Assembly (NCBI RefSeq): GCF_000143415.4
Contig: NW_003314290.1
Span: 1,726,454-1,790,453 of the forward strand
Reading direction: 5' to 3'
Length of the DNA stretch: 64,000 nt
Source: Selaginella moellendorffii
Lineage: Eukaryota; Streptophyta; Lycopodiopsida; Selaginellales; Selaginellaceae
Translations under genes and position numbers: made by a program
The notes under the pieces: model-generated
Told to the model about the DNA's origin: nothing
Database searches by the model: none
Seen by the model: the letters and a program-made list of their open reading frames with translations, nothing else
Shown: positions 45,605 to 56,454 of the stretch, piece by piece
How positions within the stretch are numbered: position 1 is the stretch's first letter
How the letters are laid out: every line of letters starts with the position of its first letter

Positions 45605-46747
45605 CTAGTTAATGGAGCCACAGTTATATCGGATCTCTCCTCCAGGTTTGTTCACTTCCAGCAGGCTCATCTTGAGCATCGCGGCTGCAAACTTCTGGAA
45701 GAAGATCTCTGTGTTGTTAGCGAACTGGACAACAGTAGCTCTCGTGATGGGATCATTCACCAGCGTCTGGTCCGATGTAAATATACTTTTGCTTCGAAGG
45801 ATGTCCCTGTAGTAGACTGTGTTCACCTTGGAAGTGGAAGGCTCCGACTCCATGGGAACCGTGTCATCGCTTGTGGCTGACTGGGGGCATTTTGCCTTGA
45901 GCTCTCTCGCATATGTTGGATCCAGTGATGGATCCTGGTCACCATTTCCCGTGAAGTTGTACAAGCGATCCTTGAACGAGGAGCAATGCGATTCTCCAAT
46001 GGTGTGAGCTCCTACAAAAGAAGGTTTTTCTCAAGAGTTAATCGGAGTTTTCGTGACAAGTTTTACCTGAGAGAGTTGCGAGCTCTTCGAGAGTGAAGTT
46101 CTTGGCTGCAAAGTTGGCCTTAAGCTCGCTGACGTTCATTGTTGGCAAGGGCAAAAATTGTGTAGCTCTCGAAGCTTTAGAGACTCGACCGTCTAGTCGT
46201 CCGCCTGGGAGAGCATAAAAAGGCCCTCCATCCTAGCACAAAGAAGAAAAGTAAACTTTGGAGTGATTTAAAAAATTTTCTTACCAGCCGGACTCCATCG
46301 CGAGCTGCAAACTGGATGATATCAGCACACGAGACTGTGTTTGGGCACAAGATCTCGAGCTGAAACTTTGCAGCGTCTATCAACTCAAAGCCCTCCAGAA
46401 ACTTATTCACGGACGCATTCATCTCGGCTAGATTTCCCGGCGTGGACTTTATCAAAGCTGAAGCATCGCATCCCTGTCAATGAAAGAGTTCACAATCACT
46501 ATCAAACCCGACTTGAATGAATTACCTCTACAAAAGCGTCGTGGAAAGCCAATCGAGTAACGTCCGAGGTGATACCGGCATGCAGCTGCTTAGCAATAAC
46601 CATGGTTTGATAGATAACTTGCTCGGCTAGCGGACAGCTCTTGGAGTAATAGTTGTACGCCATACCCGCCGGAAGAGTGTCTTCCGAAAAGAAAAGTCTA
46701 AAACCAAACGCCAGGAAGAACACTAAAACCAAACAGCCATACGTCAT
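45605..46747 (-). CDS. Class III secretory peroxidase, lacking one conserved cysteine
   Basis: Four exons (46747-46526, 46473-46285, 46232-46067, 46011-45605) join in frame to 327 residues, with GT/AG introns at class III peroxidase positions. The signal peptide is followed by SKSCPLAEQVI, the distal haem motif RLAFHDAFVEGCDAS, CPNTVSCADII, DGGPFYALPGGRLDGR and the proximal motif LSGAHTIG. The catalytic Arg and distal His, the calcium-site Asp and the proximal His are present. Seven of the eight invariant cysteines are found. The one in FHDCFV is Ala, so the short disulphide with GCDAS cannot form. The enzyme would use H2O2 in the apoplast or cell wall. The start chosen is the first ATG before the hydrophobic stretch. 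Confidence 0.9.
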
Positions 46748-46763
46748 TTGTGGCAAACTACTT

Positions 46764-46980
46764 GGTTATCAGCTTCACAAAAAGCCTTTAAATTAGAAAA
46801 TCATATTAAATCAGCCACAAGACCGTCATTTTATGGTTATCGGCTTCACAAAAAGTCTTTAAATTAGAAAATCATATTAAATCAGCCACAAGACCGAACT
46901 ATAAGAATCATTTTATGGTTATCAGCTTCACAAAAAGTCTTTAAATTAGAAAATCATATTAAATCAGCCACAAGACCGAC
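46764..46980. repeat. Three tandem copies of a 64-82 bp unit upstream of the peroxidase
   Basis: Units start at 46764, 46835 and 46917 with GGTTATC[AG]GCTTCACAAA and run through AATCATATTAAATCAGCCAC to AAGACCG. Copy 2 has about 11 extra bases. They begin 17 bp upstream of the peroxidase ATG, so they probably form part of its promoter or 5' leader. Confidence 0.9.
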
Positions 46981-46984
46981 TGAC

Positions 46985-47373
46985 TGTAGCTAGGTGCAAC
47001 TATATGAATCAATGTTGTAAGCATGACTTACGCCATAAGACTTTCAGAAAACAATGATTGATGTGAAGCAAGGAAATCGAGTAGTACACATGATGCTTTG
47101 GAGGGACACAGTACAAGTTGAAACTTTCAGAACAATCAGTGGTGTCAAGCAAACGAATCAAGTAAAAGCTTCCTACCAGACTTTCACGCTTTCCGGATGC
47201 TTCGGAGGAACATTTGCTAGCCTGATATCTAGAAAAACCGAGCAAACAAGAATGAGAACCCGTAAACTCTAGCTTGATCAGTATAGACTATATAAACAAA
47301 AAAAAAAAGTTCCCTACCATACTTTCTCCACGTTTAAAATCGACTCGATCATCTTGTCAATGCCGAAACAAGG
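46985..47373. other. Intergenic, no feature recognised
   Basis: About 390 bp between the peroxidase upstream repeats and the 3' end of the RPA gene. No gene or repeat is seen apart from an A-run near 47298. Confidence 0.5.
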
Positions 47374-47773
47374 TCACACAAAGAGCTCTTGGAATTCTCC
47401 ATTTGCCATCTGACAGAGCTGGTTGTAGATCGACATATCTAGCAAAAGAGAAGACAAAAAGAATCGAATGAGGAATCCGCAAAGAGAAAGAAATGTGGGT
47501 ACCAAAACCGCCTCCAAAGCTCGTGCACGTCTCCGCCCGGATGCTCCTATCGCCCTCCGCAACGCCGATCACCTCCACGAACTCGGTGAGCGCTCCCACA
47601 GGAGGCGCCCCCATTTGCTTGACAGTCACCTGGACATTGTCCGCCGTCTGCCCGACGATCACACTGCCCCCGGCTTCCATCCTCGACACCCTGATCACGC
47701 AGCGCACTCGCCGCCCAGGGTAGCGCCTCAGCAGCTCGCCATTCACCATGGGGCACGGCGACGATGTGTCCAT
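47374..47773 (-). CDS. RPA3: Replication protein A 14-kDa subunit (RPA3/RFA3)
   Basis: Two exons (47773-47503 and 47438-47374) give 111 residues with one 64-bp intron. The start MDTSSP and the run VNGELLRRYPGRRVRCV, then FVEVIGVAEGDRSIRAET, TSFGG and the end YNQLCQMANGEFQELF, match plant RPA3 in order and length. The protein folds as a single OB domain and forms the small subunit of the heterotrimeric single-strand DNA-binding complex used in replication, repair and recombination in the nucleus. It is divergent from the EFR3-like gene, with 170 bp between the ATGs. Confidence 0.92.
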
Positions 47774-47943
47774 GCCTCCAACGCTAGAACCCTAAAATGT
47801 GAGCAAGAGCCCTAAAAAATAGAAAAAGAGAAAAATTTGCCCCCAGCTGGCTGTGGAGCCGGGAGCCGGGACAAGGCCGGCAGCTCGGGAGATTTTAGGG
47901 ATCGATCGACCGATGAGCGGGGGATAGATAGCCGGCGCGCGGA
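47774..47943. promoter_or_regulatory. Compact divergent promoter between RPA3 and the EFR3-like gene
   Basis: The interval between the two ATGs is 170 bp. It is GC-rich on the EFR3-like side, and no TATA box is evident. It presumably holds both 5' leaders. Confidence 0.55.
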
Positions 47944-50900
47944 ATGGGAATCATCTCGAGGCGCGTGCTGCCGCTGTGTGGGCATTTGTGCGTGTGCTGC
48001 CCCGGTTTGAGGGCTAGATCGCGGCAGCCGGTCAAGCGCTACAAGAAGCTCCTCTCTGATCTCTTTCCCAAGTCCCAGGTGAGTTTCTTCTTCTGGATTT
48101 CCCAGCTCTGGTGATAGAATTTTCTTTTTCTTTCGCTCACAGGCCGAGCAACCGAATGATAGGAAGATCTCGAAGCTAACGGACTACGCTGTGAAAAATC
48201 CCTTCCGGATACCAAAGGTTTGGGGGAATTCTTCTCTTTTATCTGTAGCTCATTTTCCTTTGCGAATAGATTGCCAAGAACTTGGAGCTTCGAGGCTACA
48301 AGGAGCTGCGACACGAGCACCATGGATCGGTCAGGGTTATCATGCGCACATTTTTTAAGCTCTTCTCGACGTGCAAAGATCAAATGTGAGCAGCGAGAGA
48401 GTATCTTTGTGTCAGCTACTAACATGTCAGATGCGCAGGCCTCTACTGGCCGTCAGTGCCTTAAACATGATTCATGTGCTACTGGAGCAACAAAATGATG
48501 AAATGCGTGTTCTTGGATGCGTCACAGTCGTGGAATTTATTTACCAACAGGTAGCAAGCGCAGATCTTTTCGTTTTGATGGCGTTCTTAAAGGCTTGGAA
48601 CAGGTTGATACCACGTATATGCACAACCTGGATAGTTTTATACCGAAGTTTTGCGCTCTTGCCCGAGAAACTGGACCCGAGCCGAAGCGAAGTATCTTAC
48701 GAGCTGCAGGACTGCAAGCTCTTTCCGCGATGGTAAGAGATTTCTGGCTGTGGTCTATCCTGTGTCCTATGATTTATATCTTGTCTACTTCCAGTTATGG
48801 TTTATGGGGGAGTTTTCTCACATGCCCTCCGATTTTGATGAGGTGAGGTCTATTTTGTGCTTTAAGATCTTGTGTTTTGACGTCAAACGTGCAGATCGTG
48901 CGTGCTGTTTTGATGAACTATGAAGCGACTGTGACCGCAGTAGAAACCGAAGGCGGTGAAAGGGAGCCGGCACAAAATCTTGTGAAGGGGTTCCTGAAAG
49001 GAAGTGTTATGCGTGATGCACTGGCGCGAATGTCCTTCAACATGGAAAGTATTCGCATCAAGTATCCCAGAAACCTCACCAAGTATGTATCGATCGTTCT
49101 TGAGTTTGTTTCTGATCATCTTTTTGTCTGTTGCCAGAGAAGAATCTGAAACGCCTAAGGTGTGGTCGCAGATCTGTGTCCAGAATATGGCATGCTTAGG
49201 CAAGGAGACAACAACTATACGCTGCGTTTTGGACGCTGCCTTCAACTATTTCGACTCAGAGAAATCATGGTCGCTAGAATCTGGAATCGCTCTCCCCGTT
49301 CTTCGCGATATGGTGTTTCTAATGGAGAAAACAGGTGAAATCTTTTTCAGCATCAAAGAAAAGGTTTCTTATGCTTGAGCTCTCTTTGCAGGTAACGATC
49401 ATCTTGTTCTTGGCGCGCTAGTGAGACACCTAGACCATAAAAATGTTGCGAATGAGCTGCCAGTGAAGACCGAGATTGTCAGGGTCACAACAGTCCTAGC
49501 ACGGCATTCGAAACCCAAGAGCAAGCATTCGGAAGTCGGTATCATCAACGATCTGTCACGCCATCTTCGTAGAAGTTTGCAACTCTCTTTGGAAATGTCT
49601 AGTGGTGTCAACATGGAGCACTTGAACGACTGTCTTCAAGCAATCGAGCGATGTTTGATAGAGCTAGCACGGAGGGTAAATTTTAAGTGCTCTATTTCAG
49701 CTGATGTTTAACGTCGTGTGATTAGATCGGCGAAGCAACTCCTATCCTGGAACAAATGGCCGTTATTCTGGAAAAGCTTTCGTCCAAGAATACAGTTGCC
49801 AGAACGACTATCGAAGCAGTGGCCGTCCTTGCACATATTGTTGTATCACTTCCAAATGAAGATCTGCACATAAAGGTACCATTTTTGCACCTAAAAGGCC
49901 AGGAATTTCATGCTGTAATTGCAGGCATTTCCAGAGGCGTTGCTTTACCAGCTTTTGCGAGCAATGGTACACCCCGACGTCGAAACTCGTTTGGGTTGCC
50001 ACCATATTTTCTTTGTTTTGTTGATACCTCCTTCAGGGGGAGATGCGGTTCTCGTTAAGAGCGACGTGAAAGTTCTATTCCGGACACCTTCTAGTGCAGC
50101 ATCTTCTCTATTTGAGAAAGTTATGAAAGACAAGCAAAAGAGCGTCGAAAACATTGACGAGTTCAAGGACGCTGAAGAATCTCTCGCCGTGAAGGACACA
50201 TCCGCCAAAGAAGTTGTATGTATGTTCTTCAAGCTGTGATGATTGGACTTACAATCTTATTTGCAGGAGATGACGCCTGCCAGGTTAAGCGGATATCAAG
50301 CATCGCTACTTCTTTCGAGCTTATTAATTCAGGCTACAATGGCCGACAATGTGCCCGTCATCTTTGAGGCGCTTGGCCATACTTTTAGCTTAACGCTGCT
50401 TTTTTCTCGACCCAAGGTAAATTCTTGATCGTGCGAAGGTCTTTGTTTCTCATCTTATGGTTTTCAGACTTCCAGCAATAACACTTGCATACGAGCTTTT
50501 CAGCTTGCTCTGACTCTGCGAACTCTTGCTTTAGATCCCAGCGGTATGTCATAACGTCGGGATTACTTGCAATGTACTTATCTTTCTTTACAGCTGTGAA
50601 AAGCTCGTGCCAGCGCCGGTCGCTGTTCACACTTTCGACTGTCATGCTTATCGTTGCTGCCACAATTTACGATGTTCCCCATATCATACCCCTTGTCAAG
50701 GCTAACCTTACAGCTGAAACGGTATTGTTGACGTTGGCTGCTTTACTTTATTGACGCATTTTTCCAGAGGGATCCGTTCCTGGAAGTTACGGAGGACAAC
50801 AAGCTTAAGCTTTGTTCCGGTGCGAATTTTAAGAACTACGGCTCTATAGATGAAGAAAGATCGGCTGCAGCTGCCATGTCACAGATTTCCATTGCATCCG

Positions 50901-51768
50901 ATGCTTCAAACGAGAGCATTGCTTCCATGATAGTCAAGCTCGCACCACCACACCTTGAGGTACATTTTTTTCTGCATATAACGATTTTTCCTTCTGGCTT
51001 TTGACTCCACGTACTACAACTAGATGAGTGGACCTGAGCAGTTGCTCCAAAAGTTTACTCCAGACGACACACTTGTTTTGGGCTCGAAGATACACTTGGA
51101 AGCTTTCAACGGTCACATGGGCATGGAGTCTATGTCTTTTGACGACGTGAGGATAAAACAAGTAGTTTGTATTCAATGTCTTACTTTTCGCTGTGTAGGT
51201 TGTACCCTCGGCTGATGAGGATGCTTTGAGTCCAATGGCTTCTATTGGTCTTCCTCCACTACTGGCTGATGTCCCGGTTCCTCCCCCAGCTGCTATGGGC
51301 GTAAATCAGCTTCTAGAATCGGTAAGACGCTCACTTTCCTGCGTGCTCAAGCAAAGGCAATGTGTTTACAGGCACTGGAAGCTGCCGGCCAAGTCGCCAG
51401 CATCACAACCCCGAACTCTCCGGTTTCTTATCATGCTCTTGCAAGCCAGTGCGAGGCCTTCGTTGCGGGAACGAGGAAGAACATGTCAATCGTGATGAGG
51501 CTTGATAGCAATCTGAAACCGAGCACGCCATCAGCGGACGTAAGTTTTCGCAAGGCTTTTGAGTTTTTATCAATCGCTTACGCTCCCTTGTTTCCAAAAG
51601 GCCAAGGGAAAGTGGACGCAGGCTATCGGCTCCAGGAGCAAGAGCTTGAACGAGAGCCCCGTCTTTAGCCCTCCGTGGTTAACACCATCGGCTGACGAGA
51701 CATGGCCGCTGGTAAAGCTCCCACCCGCGAGCCCCTACGACAATTTCCTCAAGGCTGCCGGCTGCTAA
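47944..51768 (+). CDS. EFR3-like (plant SRL2/EFOP-type) ARM-repeat membrane scaffold
   Basis: Nineteen exons can be read with GT/AG sites and short introns (mostly about 50-65 bp), giving about 950 residues. Exon 1 is 47944-48078 and the last exon is 51601-51768. The N-terminus MGIISRRVLPLCGHLCVCC, then LRARSRQPVKRYKKLL, FPKSQ and PNDRKISKLTDYA, and the C-terminus LPPASPYDNFLKAAGC, match plant EFR3 homologues. The family is helical ARM/HEAT-like. The N-terminal cysteines are the expected palmitoylation sites that anchor it in the plasma membrane, where EFR3 recruits phosphatidylinositol 4-kinase alpha. No lesion is seen. Confidence 0.9.
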
Positions 51769-52330
51769 ACTGCGACGGTTTGGTGTAAATAGCTCGGTAT
51801 GTTATACTGTTTTTTCGTGTTTCTAACTGCGGGACATTTAAAAGGTTGAGAATGTTCGAAGGTGCTGCAAGTGTCGGCGTCCTTCATACTCAAAAGTATT
51901 AAGCATCTGATGTCAGAGTGCATAAGTAAGTGCCTAGAGCCATCGCAATCAGCCACTAAGTTGCTTGCAACTGGCGAGAACATTGCGGGGACACGGTAAG
52001 TAATTTCGTTTAGAACAAATGAAAGTTTTGCTTTCTTCTTCGTTTGTCACTCTGGCTTTTTGCTCTTTGTAACAGCAGGTCGCCTAACAATCCATCACGC
52101 CGTGTGTTGAGAAGAGTTAACAAAGAGAGAAGAAAGCACAAGCAAAACAAAGCACAGATGTATGAGAGTTTGTCTCGACGGAGTTTGTTCGCTCTTGAAG
52201 AGTTGAAAGCACGCAGCGTTTGGCGGGGAAAGAGCGAACAAAAGGAGGAAGAAAAGTTGGCGATGGCGATGGCGACTCTATCGTCTAGGGAGGTGTTTAA
52301 GGCTGGGGATTAGGTGCTTGGCCATTTTTT
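51769..52330 (+). other. 3' region of the EFR3-like gene with a possible unassigned spliced ORF
   Basis: After the stop, a stretch with an apparent donor (GTAAGT near 51996) and acceptor (near 52078) leads to an open frame ending at 52313, rich in Arg, Lys and Glu. It has no family features that I recognise. It may be 3' UTR or a small separate gene. Confidence 0.3.
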
Positions 52331-53798
52331 CTCTCCTCTCCTCCGACTGTATGGTGAAAGAATGTGACCCACTGTTTCTATCTCGCCACCGGCGGTAAAT
52401 CTGGAGCGGTAACAAAAAAAAAGTGAGAAAAATTTGACAGCGGAGTTTCAAAGGGAACTTCAGAAGAGCTGCATTTTTCAGAGAGATCCTCATGTATCTC
52501 TGCATGCATGCAGCAGCAACAACACCACCACAAAGAAATCTGTTAAGTGTGTGAGTATGTGTGATAAATATTTAGATGGTGATTGTTTTGCTTTGCTTTT
52601 GGAGGGTGTGGTCGTGACATCATTCAATTGCCCACCTTGTGGAATGCCCTAAATTGAATGCATGTGTGTTCTTTAAAACAGATCTTAGCAGATCACCAAG
52701 GATGTTCCTCCTATTATTCTCACCTAACAAGTTTCTGGGTGGTGGGGAATTCTGGGAGACATATGCCCGGTCTCATTCATCCAGACCCCCCACTAAAAAC
52801 ACATTAACCAAAGAAAGTGTTGTTTTACTTTTTTTTTCTTTCACCTTACACTGTTTCTAAGCTATCTAATTATTGACTTGATAGAAAATAAAATATATTT
52901 TCTATTTATATTATTATTTGGTATTATTAAAATTATCACTATTATGATCAAGGAAAAAACAAGCTGTATTGTCACAAAGTGTAGCCGTATCTATGGAAAT
53001 CTTACCCAACTGTGGTGACAACACACGCATAAGTTTCAAGCCCCAACTCCATCTCTCTCACTCTCTCTCTCTCTTCTCAAATCTTTAAAATACTTGCTCG
53101 ATCCGTGACAAGTTTTCGTAAGCACACGAGTGAGGAATAAGGTGGCGGATTTGTTGTGTTGTCGTGGATTCTATGCCCTCTTTCTTCTTAGGTAGAGGAT
53201 TCCGCGTCTTAGTTTAGCTTAGGGAAGATAGGCCAGAGCTTACACACATATTATAGGATTAAAGATTTAACAATTTGTATGGTTGTGGCAATGTGATTCA
53301 TAAGCACAAGTAGATGGGCACTACCAAACAAGGAGCCAAATCTTGTTTGTTAGCTGTGCCCAACTGTTTGGTTTTGTGTGGTGGCGGCCAAAGATGGGTC
53401 ACACTCATTCCATTATCACTGTTCCTTATTAGCGGTAAGTAACGTTGGCATTAACAACAATTAACTCGGAGATCCATTCCCCTCGTCTTGTTCTTCCTTC
53501 TCTTTTTCTTCCATCCCAGGTTTTCATTTTAATTGACGAGTCTTTAAAGAGAGGATTTCATGTCTTTCTTAGCAAGGACAGGACTGCTACGAGAGCGCTG
53601 ATCTTTTTAATCTATGCTGCGATCTCTCCTTCAAAAGAATATATAGTTTGGAGAGGAGGATGTCCACAAGGGCGGCAATTCGCAACAGTGGCCAAGAGCT
53701 GGAAAATTCGTGATTGGAAGCGCAAAAAAACTCCACGAATTTCCAGAGCAGTAGAAGGAGAAGGAGAAAGAGATCGGCTACTAGCTCGATCGATTCGA
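52331..53798. other. Upstream region of the IDD gene
   Basis: No gene is seen. A CT microsatellite lies at about 53051-53081. AT-rich DNA fills 52850-52960. The last 350 bp probably contain the IDD 5' leader; an open frame through it (from 53445) reaches the IDD start without being needed for it. Confidence 0.5.
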
Positions 53799-56454
53799 AT
53801 GGCAGCTATGGAAGTATCCTCGGCCTCGCCTCCTGGTTTCATGGCTGCTAGTTCTCACTCCCAGCATGGATCCCCGTCTAGCGGCCCCAGTAACAAGAGG
53901 AAACGACGTCCTGCTGGAACTCCTGGTAAGTTTGCTTCTTCTTTCTTGGATGGCATCTTCTTCTTCATGATTTTCTTTCTTCTTCTTCACGGTTTCTTTC
54001 TCCTTCTTCATGGTTTCTTTGCTACCGGAGCAATCAAAATTTTCTTCTTGCTATACTGGATGATCCATGAATTCCCTTCAAAAACTTCCTGTCTTGTTCT
54101 TTTGCATTGGCTTCTCCGGTCAAATTCCCTTGATGCTGCACCGCGTTGTTGTGAGCTGTATGGCTTGTTTTCGCGCTGATTCGAAAGAAGTTCTTATCGT
54201 TTTTTCCTTTTCCTCGTTTTGTTTTGTTCTTCTGTTTCCAGATCCCGATGCCGAGGTCGTCTCCTTGTCACCCAAGACGCTCATGGAATCCGACCGCTAC
54301 GTATGCGAGATCTGCAACCAAGGCTTCCAGCGCGACCAGAACCTGCAAATGCACCGCCGGCGCCACAAAGTTCCATGGAAACTCCTCAAGCGCGCCACTC
54401 CGGAGGTGCGCAAGCGCGTCTACGTCTGCCCGGAACCGTCGTGCCTCCACCACGATCCCTGCCATGCGCTGGGCGACCTGGTCGGCATCAAGAAACACTT
54501 TCGCCGCAAGCACAGCACTGAGAAGCAGTGGAAGTGCGACAAGTGCTCCAAAGGCTACGCCGTCCAGTCCGACTACAAAGCCCACCTCAAGACGTGCGGG
54601 ACGAGAGGCCACTGCTGCGCTTGTGGGCGTGTTTTCTCGAGGTAAAGATCACATCCAGATCATGCGCAAGCTTTCTTCTTTCTCTCTCTTGATCGAGTCC
54701 TCTGAGAGTTTTTTGAAATTGATGCTCGATGATCTGTGGCTGACGAGCTTAATTTTTGATCTTGCAGGGTCGAGAGCTTCATAGAGCATCAGGACACTTG
54801 CACGGTGGCCAAAGAAAAAGCGTCGCTGGGTGACAGCGATGTGAGCGCGAGTCCGTCAAGCAATTTGCATTTCCTGCTCCTGGGCGGCCAGAGCACCGGT
54901 AGCAGCGGTGTTACCACCGCCACCACTCGCGGCGGTGGCCACTATCCTCCTCCCACCTTCACGCCCAGCTCGCCAGATCTTCACCATCCAGGCAGCGCTA
55001 GCGTGATGAGCACCAGATCTCTCTTCGAGCCATCGAGCAGTAGCCGTAGTCCGCCTCCGCCTCCCAGCCACCGCTGTCCAGAACAACGCCACGAGCTCCA
55101 GCTCATGCCAACGAACAGCGATCCTGGACGAGTTTTTACGCTGCCGACCAGCTATAATACCATGCTCGCCAACAAGAGCGCGAGTTTGCAGCCCATTTCA
55201 AACGTCTACCGGTTCGTCTCAAGACCCTCGTCCGTGCTCGATGACTGTCTCAAGAACAGCACGATGATGGTCCCGGGAAGGAAGTGCCATGATGGTGATC
55301 GAGCATCACCAGGAGAGGAGTCGAGGCTGCAGCTATCGATCGGGCTCTCGACGTCGAGCGACGATCCAGTCGACACCTACGAGGCCAAGCCGAGGAGCCC
55401 ATGGCGGGAGGAGAGGCTACTCCACCACCAGCAACATCATCACCCGTCCTTGGGAGCCGGGCATGGCGCCATGAATGCAGCAGCCACTGTCGGGACAGAT
55501 TTGCGATTGTCCTCCCCGCTCATGGCCGAGTTCGCAGATCGGGGGAAGCAGATTCTCTTGGAACGGCAAGCCAGGGGAGGAGGATTAATGTTTGGCGCCA
55601 ACGAGCTCAACAGGCTTGTGCAATTAGAGAGCGCCGCAATGAGAGGCAACAAGGACAACACTAGCATACACACGACGAGCAACAGCGCCGGTTTCTACTT
55701 ATACAACGGAATGCTGCTGCACAATCACCACCATGATCACCGCCACCACCTGGATGCCACCACCAGGCAGCGAGCAGCCGCTGCTGCTGCAGAGATGCAT
55801 CTTTGGCCACAACAAAGATCCATTCCGCAGGTGCCGCAGGGTGGCGGTGGCGGTGGTGGTGGTGGTGTGTGTTTTCCTGCTCCAGGGGGTGGCATGATGA
55901 TGTTGAGGGTGAATGATAGCCTGCTGCACCGTGCGGGATCGTCTATCCAGCAGCAGCAGCAGCAGCGATACCAACACGATCAGATGGAGCACGAGGAGAG
56001 GAGCAAGAGACATCTGTCGGATTTGAAACTGGAGCAGCTCAGACACGAGGCCCGGACGCAGCTGCGTCTCTCGACAAGCGATTCCAGCGCTGCTGCTTCC
56101 AGTCTCGCGTCTCGAGGTCATGGTACCGATCATTCCTCTGATCATCTCCACGGCAAGTATCAGATCGTTGGACAGGCTGTAAATGGCGATCAGGTGGGCG
56201 AGAGCAGCGATGATCATCCAGTTGCCCAGCAAAGACAAGCAGCAGTATTTGGGAAGAACATCATGGCAGCCCAGAGCCACGAAGAATCCAATTATGCCAC
56301 CAGTGTAACAATCAACAACAACAGTAACAGCAACAACAAGAACAGAGACTCTGGTTCGCAGTCGGGCACAACTTCAAACTCGGATTCAAACTCAAATTCA
56401 AATGCTTCGACTGGTCAAGTCGAGTCTCTGACTGCTGCTACTACTAGTTTATAA
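53799..56454 (+). CDS. INDETERMINATE-domain (IDD) C2H2 zinc-finger transcription factor, SGR5/IDD14-16 clade
   Basis: Three exons (53799-53925, 54242-54641, 54768-56454) give 737 residues. NKRKRR (32-37) is a nuclear signal. The ID domain has four fingers: C64/C67/H80/H84; C105/C110/H128/H133; C141/C144/H157/C161; C168/C170/H183/C187. The sequence RVFSRVESFIEHQDTC after finger 4 is typical of the SGR5/IDD14/15/16 group, which acts in gravitropism and organ orientation in flowering plants. The usual CDC of finger 4 is CAC here. The tail is long and low in complexity (Gly, His, Gln, Asn, Ser runs), making the protein longer than typical family members. It is a nuclear DNA-binding regulator. Confidence 0.92.

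Noticed and set aside
53445-53798. N-terminal extension of the IDD protein from an upstream ATG.
   Set aside because: The frame is open but the extra 118 residues show no conservation-type features. MAAMEVSS followed by the basic nuclear signal fits the family start better.
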